A stretch of 64,000 bases of DNA, from positions 920,001 through 984,000 of the forward strand of contig NZ_CP008852.1 of the NCBI RefSeq assembly GCF_000725345.1. Direction: 5' to 3'. The stretch's first letter is position 1. Every line of letters starts with the position of its first letter. A program made the position numbers and the translations under genes. Under the pieces are notes generated by a model. The model saw nothing but the letters and a program-made list of their open reading frames with translations, was not told where the DNA came from and did not search any database. This stretch comes from Pelosinus sp. UFO1 (lineage in GTDB: Bacteria; Bacillota; Negativicutes; DSM-13327). Of the stretch, positions 52,729 to 62,027 are shown piece after piece.

Positions 52729-55188
52729 TTAGATAAATAAATTGGTATCGGATAATTCTGCAGCACTGAGATACGTAGCAACACCGGCAACTTCAATACC
52801 ATCTATTAATTCCTCTGCTTTGATGCCCATTACATCCAAGGACATGCTGCAAGCTACGATTCGAATGCCTTGTTTCTGAGCTTGTTGAATCAGATCTTCT
52901 AGAGAAGAAACATTTTTTTTGTTCATAATATACCGAATCATTTTACCACCGATGCCACCCATATTCATAGTGGATAAGCCAAGTTTTTTAGATCCTCTAG
53001 GCATCATCATGCCAAACATAGTTTCTAGCAGTGTTTTACTAGTATTTACTTTAGTAGGTTTTCTAAGAATATTAAGTCCCCAAAAGGTGAAAAACATCGT
53101 TACTTTTCTTCCCATAGCAGCGGCTCCATTGGCAATAATGAAGGCAGCAATTGCCTTATCTAAATCACCACTAAAGACAACCATCGTTTTATCATTGTTA
53201 GGGGAACTAAGGGATTGGCTTTCCTTTTGTAATGCACTGCCTTTTTTTATATAGGCTTTGACAAGCTGGCCTGAGGTATTAACGTCTAGTAATGAATTTC
53301 CGGTGCTAGCGCACCAAGCCTTTATATCAGAGCCAAAAGCTAGATCTGTACTGGTTACTTCTAAAATTTGGCCAGGTTGCATTGTACTAAGGGTATTATA
53401 AACTTGCATAATCGGACCAGGGCATTGTAAACCACAAGCATCAATCGTAACATCGGCGTGAGTATTGTGAGCAGCAGGTATAGTTTGCTGTACGATATTT
53501 TCCTGCAATTCTTCATAACGGAAAATATCCCGATTGGATTGTTCTTGCATGGCAGCAGTATAGGTTTTGTAGCCGCCACTTAAATTTTTCAAATTGGTAT
53601 AGCCATTTTGTACTAGGATTCTATAAGCCAAATAGCCTCTTAATCCGATCTGGCAAAACAGAATGAGTTCTTTATTTTTAGGAATTTCCTGGAGTCTGCC
53701 TCTTAGCTCATCGAGTGGAATGTTGATGGCACCTTCTATCGAACCCATACCAAATTCTAAAGGAGTTCGTACATCGACAAAAAGAGCACTTCCTTTATCT
53801 ACTTGCTGGATTTCGTCCCAATGAATAATTTTGTGATCTCCTTTTAATATGTTGGATGCAACATAGCCAGCCATATTGACAGGATCTTTTGCGGATGAAT
53901 AGGGAGGTGCATAAGATAATTCTAATTTTTCTAAATCATAGACTGTCATGCCTGCGCGAATCGCTGTTGCAATGACATCAATTCTTTTTTCCACGCCTGC
54001 CTGGCCAATCGCTTGTGCGCCAAGTATTTTTCCATCGATGGGAGAAAAGAGGAGCTTTAGAGAAATAGTGGTTGCCCCACGGTAGTAACCTGCATGGGAT
54101 AAAGAATGGGTGTAGGATTTTTCATAAGGAATCTGAAATCTCTTTAGTATTTTTTCATTATTTCCTGTAGAAGATACTGTTACATCAAATACTTTGAGTA
54201 CAGAAGTTCCTTGTGTTCCAGCATACTCATCCTGCCTGCCTAAGATATGATTAGCAGCAATTCGTCCTTGTTTATTCGCGGGCCCAGCCAATGGAATGAG
54301 GGTAGGGTGACCATTTATATAATCAATTACTTCAATGGCATCACCAACAGCGTAAATGTCAGGATCTGAAGTTTTTAAATTTTTGTCAACTCGGATTCCG
54401 CCTCTTTCTCCTAAAGCCAAATTTGCTGTTTTTGCTAGTTTAGTATCTGGAATTACGCCAATGCCTAATAGAATGATATCTGCTTTAAGCTCTGTATTGC
54501 TTGTAAGTGAAACAATGGAGTAATTCTCTTCTTGACGCACTGATGTTACGCCATCTTCCAGATAAACTTCCATGCCTTTTTCTTTTAAATATTGATGCAC
54601 TAAGGCTGCCATTTCAAAGTCGATAGGCCCCATTACTTGATTGGCTAGTTCCACTAAGGTAACTTTGATGCCTCTTTCTACTAGATTCTCGGCTAATTCA
54701 ATACCGATGAATCCTCCTCCTACGACAATCGCTCGTTTAGGATGCTGAGTATCAACAAAATCTTTAATAGCGTAGGTATCCGGAATATTTCTCATGGTGA
54801 AAACATTCGCTGCCTCTAAGCCTGGGATCGGAGGCTTAATCGGAGCAGCACCTGGCGAGAGAATTAATTTATCATAAGATTCTCTATAGTTAGTACCTTT
54901 TATAAGATCTTTTACCACAAGTTCTTTTTTCTCCGTATCAATACTTAGGACTTCGCTAAAGATTCGCACGTCAATATTAAATCGAATATTCATTGCTTCT
55001 GGCGTTTGTACGACAAGCTGTTCCTTTTCTCGAATAATTTCACCTACATAATAAGGCAATCCACAATTAGCAAAGGAAATATGCTCTCCTTTTTCAAAAA
55101 GAATAATCTCAGCTGTTTCATCTAAACGTCTTAAACGTGCCGCTGCACTTGCGCCTCCAGCTACTCCGCCAACGATCAATATCTTCAT
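52729..55188 (-). CDS. Four-part sulfur-transfer fusion: CoA-disulfide reductase, rhodanese, TusA, DsrE-like
   Basis: An 819-residue multidomain protein. Residues 1-440 are an FAD/NAD(P)H CoA-disulfide reductase (ILIVGGVAGGASAAARLRR; active Cys42 in SFANCGLPYYVG). A rhodanese domain follows (about 455-545, active Cys in LFCQIGLRG), then TusA (about 575-650, CPGP motif with DACGLQCPGPIMQV) and a C-terminal DsrE/F-like domain (about 660-819, Cys in IVACSMSLDVMGI). Together these can reduce, carry and relay persulfide sulfur. ATG 55188 is preferred; GGAG is only two bases before ATG 55197. Confidence 0.92.
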   Translation of the reverse strand: MKILIVGGVAGGASAAARLRRLDETAEIILFEKGEHISFANCGLPYYVGEIIREKEQLVVQTPEAMNIRFNIDVRIFSEVLSIDTEKKELVVKDLIKGTNYRESYDKLILSPGAAPIKPPIPGLEAANVFTMRNIPDTYAIKDFVDTQHPKRAIVVGGGFIGIELAENLVERGIKVTLVELANQVMGPIDFEMAALVHQYLKEKGMEVYLEDGVTSVRQEENYSIVSLTSNTELKADIILLGIGVIPDTKLAKTANLALGERGGIRVDKNLKTSDPDIYAVGDAIEVIDYINGHPTLIPLAGPANKQGRIAANHILGRQDEYAGTQGTSVLKVFDVTVSSTGNNEKILKRFQIPYEKSYTHSLSHAGYYRGATTISLKLLFSPIDGKILGAQAIGQAGVEKRIDVIATAIRAGMTVYDLEKLELSYAPPYSSAKDPVNMAGYVASNILKGDHKIIHWDEIQQVDKGSALFVDVRTPLEFGMGSIEGAINIPLDELRGRLQEIPKNKELILFCQIGLRGYLAYRILVQNGYTNLKNLSGGYKTYTAAMQEQSNRDIFRYEELQENIVQQTIPAAHNTHADVTIDACGLQCPGPIMQVYNTLSTMQPGQILEVTSTDLAFGSDIKAWCASTGNSLLDVNTSGQLVKAYIKKGSALQKESQSLSSPNNDKTMVVFSGDLDKAIAAFIIANGAAAMGRKVTMFFTFWGLNILRKPTKVNTSKTLLETMFGMMMPRGSKKLGLSTMNMGGIGGKMIRYIMNKKNVSSLEDLIQQAQKQGIRIVACSMSLDVMGIKAEELIDGIEVAGVATYLSAAELSDTNLFI

Positions 55189-55217
55189 AAATTCCATCTC
55201 TCCTCAACTGATATATC

Positions 55218-55251
55218 TTTATATCTATATATTACGATATATAGATATAAA
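55218..55251. promoter_or_regulatory. Palindromic operator upstream of the sulfur-transfer fusion gene
   Basis: TTTATATCTATATAT (55218-55232) and ATATATAGATATAAA (55237-55251) are perfect 15-bp arms around TACG, 30 bases upstream of the fusion start. It fits the extended palindromes bound by ArsR/SmtB dimers and overlaps the AT-rich promoter region. Confidence 0.8.
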
Positions 55252-55300
55252 GTGCAAGAGAAAGACAATTAAATTATATGGGAAATTGAGGAAATTGGGT

Positions 55301-56188
55301 TTAGATAAGAGTTTGAAGATAAGAGAGAAAGGTTTGGGTTGCAATCGATAAATCTTTTTTCTTATTAAATATTATGCCGATGGTGCGAGACGGAATGGGA
55401 GGGGAAACGGGAATTTCTACAAGGTTTCCATTGGCCAGATCTTGTTCAATAAAATTTTTAATTACAACAGTTACACCTAAGCCGATTTTGGCAAATTCAA
55501 TAAGGAAGTCCATAGTATTAATCTCTATTTCAGGTTTAATAAATATATTGTTTTCAATAAAAAATTGATCAATATATTGGCGTGTAATATTATCTGATTC
55601 AAGTAGCATAAAGATGGCTTTTGTGAAGATATCGTTAGGCGCTACTACTTGAATGGTTTTTAAATACTCTTTTTCAGCAACAAAGATGTCTTGAATAGTA
55701 GCCAATTTGATAAAAGTATAGGAATCTAGATTAAAAGGGCGGCTGACAATGCCAAAGTCAATCATTCCTTGGTCAATGTGCTGTAACGTATCAAAAGTGG
55801 TTTTATTAATAATTTTTATTTTAATTTCAGGATATTGATTCATAAAGGGTTTAAGGTGGGGGAGAAGAAAATGTTTGCATAACGTCGTACTAACCCCAAT
55901 GGTAATTACACCTTGTTTTTTGCTCTTAAGTTCCGTTAGGGTATTTTCACCTTCCGTAATGAGATGGAGTGCTTTTTCTATATATTCATAGAAAAGTTTC
56001 CCTTCTGTCGTTAGAGTAACTCCCTTTGAGCTGCGGGAAAATAATTTAATATCAAGAGTTGCCTCTAGTTTTTTTATGGACTTACTTACTGCCGGTTGAC
56101 TGATATACAATGCCGCTGCTGCATGGGAAATATTCTTATAGTATGCAACAGTATGGAAAATTTTATATAGTTCTAAATCTTTACTCAT
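55301..56188 (-). CDS. LysR-family regulator of the tandem hydro-lyase operon
   Basis: A 295-residue LysR regulator (CysL/YwfK-like overall shape). Its helix-turn-helix reads NISHAAAALYISQPAVSKSIKKLEATL and the remainder is the effector domain. The start ATG has GAGAGGT upstream. It is divergent from the LeuD-type gene with about 100 bases between starts, where TTATATT-A-AATATAA (56203-56217) forms a small palindrome suitable as its binding site. Effector unknown; a branched or methylated dicarboxylate is likely from the targets. Confidence 0.9.
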   Translation of the reverse strand: MSKDLELYKIFHTVAYYKNISHAAAALYISQPAVSKSIKKLEATLDIKLFSRSSKGVTLTTEGKLFYEYIEKALHLITEGENTLTELKSKKQGVITIGVSTTLCKHFLLPHLKPFMNQYPEIKIKIINKTTFDTLQHIDQGMIDFGIVSRPFNLDSYTFIKLATIQDIFVAEKEYLKTIQVVAPNDIFTKAIFMLLESDNITRQYIDQFFIENNIFIKPEIEINTMDFLIEFAKIGLGVTVVIKNFIEQDLANGNLVEIPVSPPIPSRTIGIIFNKKKDLSIATQTFLSYLQTLI

Positions 56189-56202
56189 ACTATAACCTCT
56201 CG

Positions 56203-56217
56203 TTATATTAAATATAA
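56203..56217. promoter_or_regulatory. Short palindrome between LysR and leuD-type gene
   Basis: TTATATT and AATATAA flank a central A. The position in the divergent intergenic region suggests a LysR binding site; the AT-rich composition makes chance occurrence possible. Confidence 0.4.
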
Positions 56218-56288
56218 TTAATATGTATTATTATTATAACACGTTAACTTTTATAATAGTAGAAAGGCTAGAAAGAGAGATGATTAAA

Positions 56289-56771
56289 ATGATTAAAGGT
56301 AAGGTATGGAAATTCGGTAATGATGTAGATACGGATCAAATCATTCCGTCCCAATATTTGCTACTGCCCACCGTAGAGGAAATGAAGCAGTATACCTTTG
56401 AACCTTTGGACAAAGACTTTGCTTCTACTATATGTACAGGTGATGTTATTGTAGGAGGAGAAAATTTTGGCTCTGGGTCTTCCAGGGAACAGGCCCCATT
56501 AGTACTAAAAGCCTTAGGCGTGAGTGCAGTGGTTGCAAAATCTTTTGCAAGAATTTTCTTTAGAAATGCGATTAATATTGGATTGCCAGTAATTATCTGT
56601 AAAGAAGTTTATGATGATGTACAAAACCAGGATACCCTCGAGATCGATGTGCAGAGAGGCAGTATCCGAAGTGTCAAATCAGGTGAAACTTTTACATCTA
56701 CCACATTGCCAGCTCACGTTATGAACATATTAGAAGCAGGCGGTTTGATCGGATTTTTAAATCAGAAATAA
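56289..56771 (+). CDS. LeuD-type hydro-lyase small subunit, pair 1
   Basis: A 160-residue swivel-domain subunit of the aconitase superfamily. It starts KGKVWKFGNDVDTDQIIPSQYL and has [21 protein letters not shown], the conserved substrate-binding loop. It pairs with a LeuC-like large subunit immediately downstream. There is no leuA or leuB in the operon, so leucine biosynthesis is not obvious; the substrate may be a related malate such as citramalate, dimethylmalate or homocitrate-like acid. ATG 56289 gives the family N terminus; ATG 56280 abuts the GAGAG site. Confidence 0.88.
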   Translation: MIKGKVWKFGNDVDTDQIIPSQYLLLPTVEEMKQYTFEPLDKDFASTICTGDVIVGGENFGSGSSREQAPLVLKALGVSAVVAKSFARIFFRNAINIGLPVIICKEVYDDVQNQDTLEIDVQRGSIRSVKSGETFTSTTLPAHVMNILEAGGLIGFLNQK

Positions 56772-56784
56772 AGGGGGTATGGCA

Positions 56785-58041
56785 ATGGGAATGACGATAG
56801 GAGAGAAAATATTGGCTCGGGCAAGTGGTAAGGATGTTGTGAAACCTGGGGAAATCATCACGGCAAAAGTAGATCTATGTATGAGTAATGATGGTACAAC
56901 CCATTTAAATATTGATATATTTGAAAATCAGCTGAAGGCAGAAAAAGTCTATAATCCGGAAAAGGTAGTTTTTATTGTAGATCATAATGTGCCTTCAGAA
57001 AGTGCCAAAACGGCTGAGGTACACAAAAAAATGCGAATATTTGCGCAAAAACATCAAATTCCATTTTACGAAGGAACAGGCGTGTGTCATCAGATCATGA
57101 TTGAAGATTTTGTTGTACCAGGACAGTTGATCATTGCGGCAGATTCTCATACCTGTTCTTATGGTGGGCTAGGAGCCTTTGGCACAGGGGTGGGTTGTAC
57201 GGATTTTACTTCTGTAATGAATACAGGAGAAATATGGCTGATGGTGCCGGAGACATTAAAGTTTATTATTGAAGGTAAGTTTAAACCAGGTGTATATGCA
57301 CGGGATCTGATCTTAAAAATTATTGGTGACATAGGGGCAAATGGAGCTAACTACAAGATTATGGAGTTTGGCGGACCTGCCGTGAAAGCTTTTACCATTG
57401 ATGACAGAGTTGTGCTTTGTAATATGGCGGTGGAGGCAGGGGCAAAAAGTGGCCTTGTTGCGCCAGATGAAACTACTATTGAATATGTTACCTCCAAAGG
57501 GCGTCAGGATATGCATCTATTTACTAGTGATGAGGATGCAGTGTATGAGAAGATATATTACTATAACTTAGATGAATTAGAACCGATGATTGCTATACCT
57601 CACTGTGTAGATGATGTCGTTCCCATAAAAGAGATTTCCGAAGTAAAGATTAATCAGGGATTTATTGGTTCCTGCAATAATGGAAGAATCGAAGAACTTC
57701 GTGCTGCCGCAAAAATTTTGCAGGGAAATAAGATTGATCCTTATGTGAAGTTACTGATTTCCCCTGCTTCAAAAGCAGTATACTTACAGGCTTTATCAGA
57801 AGGGCTCATTGATATTTTCGTCGAAAGCGGAGCCATGGTTCTGAATCCTAATTGTAGTGTTTGCTGGGGAAGTTGTCAGGGGGTAATTGGTGAAGGGGAA
57901 GTCTTATTATCTACAGGAACACGAAACTTTAAAGGTAGAGCAGGCCATCCTAATTCCAGTATTTACTTGGCTTCAGCAGCTACGGTTGCTGCTTCAGCTC
58001 TTACAGGAAAAATAACAGATCCCAGGGGGGCGGTACAATGA
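56785..58041 (+). CDS. LeuC-type hydro-lyase large subunit, pair 1
   Basis: A 418-residue [4Fe-4S] dehydratase subunit. Cluster cysteines lie in GSCNNGRIEEL and in NPNCSVCWGSCQG. The active-site histidines and DSHTCSYGGLGAFGTGVG are present. GSCNNG and the NCSVC pair differ slightly from LeuC consensus (GSCTNG, PSCGPC). ATG 56785 is seven bases after AAGGGGG. It overlaps the next small subunit by four bases (ATGA). Complexed with the preceding LeuD-like protein it would isomerise or dehydrate a hydroxy-acid. Confidence 0.9.
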   Translation: MGMTIGEKILARASGKDVVKPGEIITAKVDLCMSNDGTTHLNIDIFENQLKAEKVYNPEKVVFIVDHNVPSESAKTAEVHKKMRIFAQKHQIPFYEGTGVCHQIMIEDFVVPGQLIIAADSHTCSYGGLGAFGTGVGCTDFTSVMNTGEIWLMVPETLKFIIEGKFKPGVYARDLILKIIGDIGANGANYKIMEFGGPAVKAFTIDDRVVLCNMAVEAGAKSGLVAPDETTIEYVTSKGRQDMHLFTSDEDAVYEKIYYYNLDELEPMIAIPHCVDDVVPIKEISEVKINQGFIGSCNNGRIEELRAAAKILQGNKIDPYVKLLISPASKAVYLQALSEGLIDIFVESGAMVLNPNCSVCWGSCQGVIGEGEVLLSTGTRNFKGRAGHPNSSIYLASAATVAASALTGKITDPRGAVQ

Positions 58042-58532
58042 ATAGAAAATTTACAGGAAGAGTTTGGAAACTAGGGGATGATATTGATACGGATATTATT
58101 ATCCCTACCCAGTTTCTTGCCTTGAAATCAGTAGAAGATATGAAGAGATATGCATTTTATCCTCTAAGGCCCAGGTTGCCTGAATTGATTAACCCAGGGG
58201 ACATTATTGTAGCAGGGAAAAACTTTGGTTGCGGTTCTTCGAGGGAACAAGCACCAGAAATTATCGCAGCATTGAAAGTTGGCTGTATTATTGCTAAGTC
58301 TTATGCTAGAATATTTTATCGCAATGCGTTTAATAATGGCTTGCTGCTTCTTGAGAATGAAGAACTTTATGACTGTTGCGGGGAAGGCGATGAAGTTTCT
58401 GTAAATCTTGAAAGTAGTAAAGTATCCCTCGGGAAAAAAGCGTTTAAGGTATCTTCCATACCCAGGGATTTACTGAAGATGGTGGAAGCAGGCGGACTAG
58501 TTCCTTTTATGAGAGAACGGAACGGCAAGTAG
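58038..58532 (+). CDS. LeuD-type hydro-lyase small subunit, pair 2
   Basis: A 164-residue subunit with [22 protein letters not shown] at the N terminus and [22 protein letters not shown]. It has GCGSSREQ in place of GSGSSREQ of pair 1. The start overlaps the first large subunit gene. It is clearly a paralogue of the 56289 product, about half identical by eye, indicating an internal duplication of the operon. Confidence 0.88.
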   Translation: MNRKFTGRVWKLGDDIDTDIIIPTQFLALKSVEDMKRYAFYPLRPRLPELINPGDIIVAGKNFGCGSSREQAPEIIAALKVGCIIAKSYARIFYRNAFNNGLLLLENEELYDCCGEGDEVSVNLESSKVSLGKKAFKVSSIPRDLLKMVEAGGLVPFMRERNGK

Positions 58533-58552
58533 TGTAAAAAGGAGGTAGGATT

Positions 58553-59806
58553 ATGGGATATACCCTAGCAGAAAAAATCATCATGAAAAATACTGGGAAA
58601 AAGTCGGTTACTCCAGGCGAACTGCTCAATGTTAATGTGGATCGAGTCATGGTCCACGACATCTTCGCCCCATTTGTAGTTGAAAAATTTAAAGAAATGG
58701 GTTTTGAGAAGGTCTGGAATCCCGATAAGATTGTTTTTGTATATGATCATCTTGTTCCCACTAGTTTTATTGAAGATTTTCGCCACCATAAAATAGGGGA
58801 TGACTTTGCTAGAGAACAAAATATTAAGGCTGTTCATCGTTCCGATGGTGTTTGTCACCAATTGATGCCAGAGTTACGATATGTTGTTCCTGGTCAAGTG
58901 GTTTTTGGTACAGATTCTCATACGACTACCTATGGGGCAATTGGTGCTTTTTCTACAGGGATTGGTTATACGGAAATGGCGGCAATTTTTGGTACGGGAG
59001 AGTTATGGATAAAGGTTCCGCCAACCCTAAAGTTTAACATAAATGGTGATCTACCAAAGGGCGTATATGCCAAAGATATCATCTTAAGAATTCTTGGGGA
59101 TATTGGAGCTGACGGAGCTACTTATAAAGCCATGGAGTTTAGTGGCTCCACGATTGATGGTTTAAGTATATCTTCAAGAATGACACTTTCCAACATGGCA
59201 GTGGAAGCGGGAGCTAAGGTCGGAGTGATTGCTCCTGACGAAAAAACTTTTGCATTTAGTGGCGTAGATGGCAAGGAGTATCAGGATTTAAAAAGCGACC
59301 ATGATGCAAAGTATGAAAAGATTTTCACCTATGATGCATCCTCATTACAACCTGTTGTTGCCTGCCCATCAAATGTAGATAATATTAGTGATGTGAAAGC
59401 GCTGTATGGAACAAAAATAGATCAAGGTTTTATTGGGTCCTGTACCAACGGTAGGCTTGAAGATTTGGAGATCGCAGCCGAAATACTAAAAGGACGTAAA
59501 ATTGCACCTTTTACAAGGCTTATTGTGACCCCTGCTAGCCGCAGTATCTACGCAGAAGCTGCAAAAAAAGGTATTATCGGAATTTTAGTGGAAGCGGGAG
59601 CCATTATGAATCCACCTTCCTGTGGCTTATGCTGTGGCAGGAGCGGTGGTATTGTGTCAGATGGGGAAAAAGTCATTGCAACGAATAACCGAAACTTCTT
59701 AGGCAGGATGGGCAGTCCTAAGTCAGAAATCTTTCTTGCCTCCCCTGCAACTGTTGCTGCTGCTGTATTAGAAGGTAAAATTGTCGATCCAAGAAAGTAT
59801 TTATAA
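58553..59806 (+). CDS. LeuC-type hydro-lyase large subunit, pair 2
   Basis: A 417-residue [4Fe-4S] hydro-lyase large subunit. The cluster cysteines appear in GSCTNGRLEDL and PPSCGLCCGRSGG, nearer to consensus than in pair 1. FGTDSHTTTYGAIGAFSTGIGYTEMA is the conserved active-site block. AAAGGAGG provides a strong start. It is the last gene of a four-gene LysR-controlled operon of two complete dehydratases. Confidence 0.9.
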   Translation: MGYTLAEKIIMKNTGKKSVTPGELLNVNVDRVMVHDIFAPFVVEKFKEMGFEKVWNPDKIVFVYDHLVPTSFIEDFRHHKIGDDFAREQNIKAVHRSDGVCHQLMPELRYVVPGQVVFGTDSHTTTYGAIGAFSTGIGYTEMAAIFGTGELWIKVPPTLKFNINGDLPKGVYAKDIILRILGDIGADGATYKAMEFSGSTIDGLSISSRMTLSNMAVEAGAKVGVIAPDEKTFAFSGVDGKEYQDLKSDHDAKYEKIFTYDASSLQPVVACPSNVDNISDVKALYGTKIDQGFIGSCTNGRLEDLEIAAEILKGRKIAPFTRLIVTPASRSIYAEAAKKGIIGILVEAGAIMNPPSCGLCCGRSGGIVSDGEKVIATNNRNFLGRMGSPKSEIFLASPATVAAAVLEGKIVDPRKYL

Positions 59807-59815
59807 CTACGAAAA

Positions 59816-59856
59816 AAGCACTAGCGGCCGTTTTATTGGCAACTAGTGCTTCCTTA
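59816..59856 (+). terminator. Terminator after tandem hydro-lyase operon
   Basis: AAGCACTAG and CTAGTGCTT form a 9-bp perfect stem, followed by CCTTATT. Confidence 0.75.
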
Positions 59857-59902
59857 TTGCGATAGAGAGTATAGGTTTTAGAATAGAGCGAGAAAAGAAT
59901 GA

Positions 59903-59989
59903 TTTAACCACAGAGGCGCAGAGTTCACGGAGGGGAATTTTTTAACCCTATCTATTTTCCTCTGTGCCCTCTATGTCTCTGTGGTTAAA
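59903..59989. repeat. CACAGAG-type dispersed palindromic repeat
   Basis: TTTAACCACAGAG and CTCTGTGGTTAAA are 13-bp perfect outer arms. The interior (GGCGCAGAG..CACGGAGG and CCTCTGTG..CCTCTATG) repeats the CACAGAG theme in both orientations. Similar elements are scattered through genomes of many environmental bacteria. It lies between convergent genes and does not encode protein. Confidence 0.75.
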
Positions 59990-60009
59990 AAATGTGTAAA
60001 TTTTTCTTC

Positions 60010-60771
60010 TTACTTTCTACTAAAGGCAATGTCTTTTACTACTTCGCCAGCGATGATTAGGCCAGCAACGGATGGCACGAAAGAGATACTACCAGGGATT
60101 TGACGGCGAATAGTACATTTTCGGGTAGTGCCTGAGGGGCAGATACAACCTGTTGTACAGCTTGACCCTTCCGTTTCTTTTGGGGTTATTGGTATTTCCT
60201 TTGAATAGACCACCTTTAAGGAAGGAATCCCACGCTTTTTTAATTCTTTACGCATTACTTTGGCTAAGGGGCATACTGAAGTTTTGTAAATATCCGCTAC
60301 TTCAAATTGTGTTGGGTCTAGTTTATTACCGGCTCCCATGCAGCTTATAATGGGGATGTTTTTCGCATTGGCCTTTTGAATTAAATCAATTTTTCCTGTT
60401 ACTGTATCAATGGCATCTACGATATAGTCATAGTCATCAAAAATTAATTCATCGGCAGTATCGGGCATATAAAATTTTTGTAAGGTCGTTACTTCTACGT
60501 CAGGATTAATTTCTAAGATTCGTTCTTTCATAACCTCAACTTTGGCCTTGCCCACAGTTTTGCGGGTTGCAAGTAATTGACGGTTAATGTTGGTTAAGCA
60601 AACGCAGTCGTCATCAATGAGGACTAGCTTGCCCACACCTGAACGAACCAATCCTTCCACAGTATAAGATCCTACACCGCCAATGCCAAAAACAGCTACT
60701 TTACTGTTCTTTAATCTTTCTAATGCTTCCTCCCCGATTAATAATTCAGTTCGAGAAAATTGATGTAACAT
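60010..60771 (-). CDS. tcdA: tRNA threonylcarbamoyladenosine dehydratase
   Basis: A 253-residue E1/ThiF-like enzyme that uses ATP to form cyclic t6A (ct6A) at position 37 of tRNAs. The ATP-binding GIGGVGSYTVEGLVRSGVG is at the N terminus, followed by IDDDCVCLTNINRQLLA and YDYIVDAIDTVTGKIDLI. The C-terminal part has SCTTGCICPSGTTRKCTIRRQIPGSISFVPSVAGLI, a Cys-rich loop typical of the TcdA/CsdL group. Start ATG follows AGGTGACAAG. Monocistronic. Confidence 0.9.
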   Translation of the reverse strand: MLHQFSRTELLIGEEALERLKNSKVAVFGIGGVGSYTVEGLVRSGVGKLVLIDDDCVCLTNINRQLLATRKTVGKAKVEVMKERILEINPDVEVTTLQKFYMPDTADELIFDDYDYIVDAIDTVTGKIDLIQKANAKNIPIISCMGAGNKLDPTQFEVADIYKTSVCPLAKVMRKELKKRGIPSLKVVYSKEIPITPKETEGSSCTTGCICPSGTTRKCTIRRQIPGSISFVPSVAGLIIAGEVVKDIAFSRK

Positions 60772-61088
60772 CTTGTCACCTATTCCTATTCAATATTTTA
60801 TCGGATGAGCTGTATGACGAATTCAGTCCAGCCCACTCTCCTTAGGCTTTGTATCTGCAAAATTTGTCCTAGATTCGTTGATTTGTAATCTAGAATAAAG
60901 GCAATTCAACTCACCAAATCTTATCAAAAATACGTATAAAATTCAACTGTATCTTATATTAAAACTCATTCTTTTAAGGTTATTACTTTCATACAAGGAA
61001 ATAGTCGTTTTCATATGGAATATAAATAGGAGTAAAAATATGTAAGAATTGTCCTGTAAGAAAATCAATTGAAAAAGGAGTAATTCCT
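60772..61088. other. Intergenic region between tcdA and phosphatase
   Basis: These 317 bases are AT-rich and separate divergent genes. Apart from the ribosome site AAAAAGGAG (61070-61080) of the phosphatase, no convincing hairpin, palindrome or promoter pair was found by eye. Confidence 0.6.
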
Positions 61089-61982
61089 ATGAAAAAAATA
61101 GCAATTATGATTGTATCCCTCTTATTATTTTGTCCATCCTTTCTATGGGCTATGTCCGAAGTCTCACAAAATGAGCCAATCATTAGAATTGACAGCAATC
61201 ATGAATTACAGCTTCCTAAAAATTTTAGAACAACAAGTAATCTAGAGAATTTTAAGGATAACATACCTTCGATCATGGGGCTTATAGAGCTGCATGAATC
61301 AGGGAGCTCTCAATTTTCAGAAAAAGAATTTACTCAAGTTTTGGGTAAAATATCTGGGAAAATTATTGTTGTTGACTTACGGCAAGAATCTCATGGATTT
61401 TTAGATGGCACAGCTGTAAGCTGGTATGGGAAACGAAATTGGGCAAATGTTGGTAAAAGTCTAGGGGAAATTGAAAAAGATGAACAAGAACGATTGCGAT
61501 CATCACTAACTACTCCCATTAACATAGCACCTTTTACTGCAAACGAGGGAAAAATCAACAATGCATTTACGGAAGCTCAACTTGTTTCTTCTTATGGAGT
61601 ACAATATTTTCGTATTCCTGTTACGGATCATATGCCGCCTAGTAATGAAAATGTAGATCAATTTATTCAATTTTATAAGAGCTTACCTCAGGATGTTTGG
61701 CTTCATTTTCACTGTCATGCTGGCCATGGTCGAACGACTACTTTTATGGCGATGTATGATATTTTGCGAAATGGAAAAAAGGTTAGCTTTGAAGATATCA
61801 TGATGCGCCAAGCTTTATTAGGTAATATGGATCTTCGGGAAATACCATCATCTAAAAAAGCATGGGAACGGAAACTTTATGAAGATCGAGCGCTCTTTAT
61901 TAAGCAGTTTTATGATTATGTAACTCAATCAAATGATGATCTCCCCGTAATGTGGTCTGAGTGGATTGGGCAGCATCAATAA
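61089..61982 (+). CDS. Exported protein-tyrosine-phosphatase-like phytase / inositol phosphatase
   Basis: A 297-residue protein with a signal peptide (about 1-20, core IAIMIVSLLLFCPSFLWA). The catalytic P-loop is HCHAGHGRTT, where Cys attacks the phosphate and Arg binds it; VVDLRQESHGFLDGTAVSWYG and the general-acid loop RIPVTDHMPPS also match the Selenomonas ruminantium PTP-like phytases. It should hydrolyse inositol polyphosphates (or phosphotyrosine) outside the cytoplasm. It precedes an MFS transporter by 45 bases in the same direction. Confidence 0.88.
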   Translation: MKKIAIMIVSLLLFCPSFLWAMSEVSQNEPIIRIDSNHELQLPKNFRTTSNLENFKDNIPSIMGLIELHESGSSQFSEKEFTQVLGKISGKIIVVDLRQESHGFLDGTAVSWYGKRNWANVGKSLGEIEKDEQERLRSSLTTPINIAPFTANEGKINNAFTEAQLVSSYGVQYFRIPVTDHMPPSNENVDQFIQFYKSLPQDVWLHFHCHAGHGRTTTFMAMYDILRNGKKVSFEDIMMRQALLGNMDLREIPSSKKAWERKLYEDRALFIKQFYDYVTQSNDDLPVMWSEWIGQHQ

Positions 61983-62027
61983 GTAGTCCTTAGAACAAAT
62001 TGAAATTTGGAATTAAAGGAGCTATTC

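Noticed and set aside
56289-59806. Straight assignment to leucine biosynthesis (leuCD)
   Set aside because: Two tandem pairs, subunit order small-large, LysR control and no leuA/leuB make a simple leuCD label unsafe.
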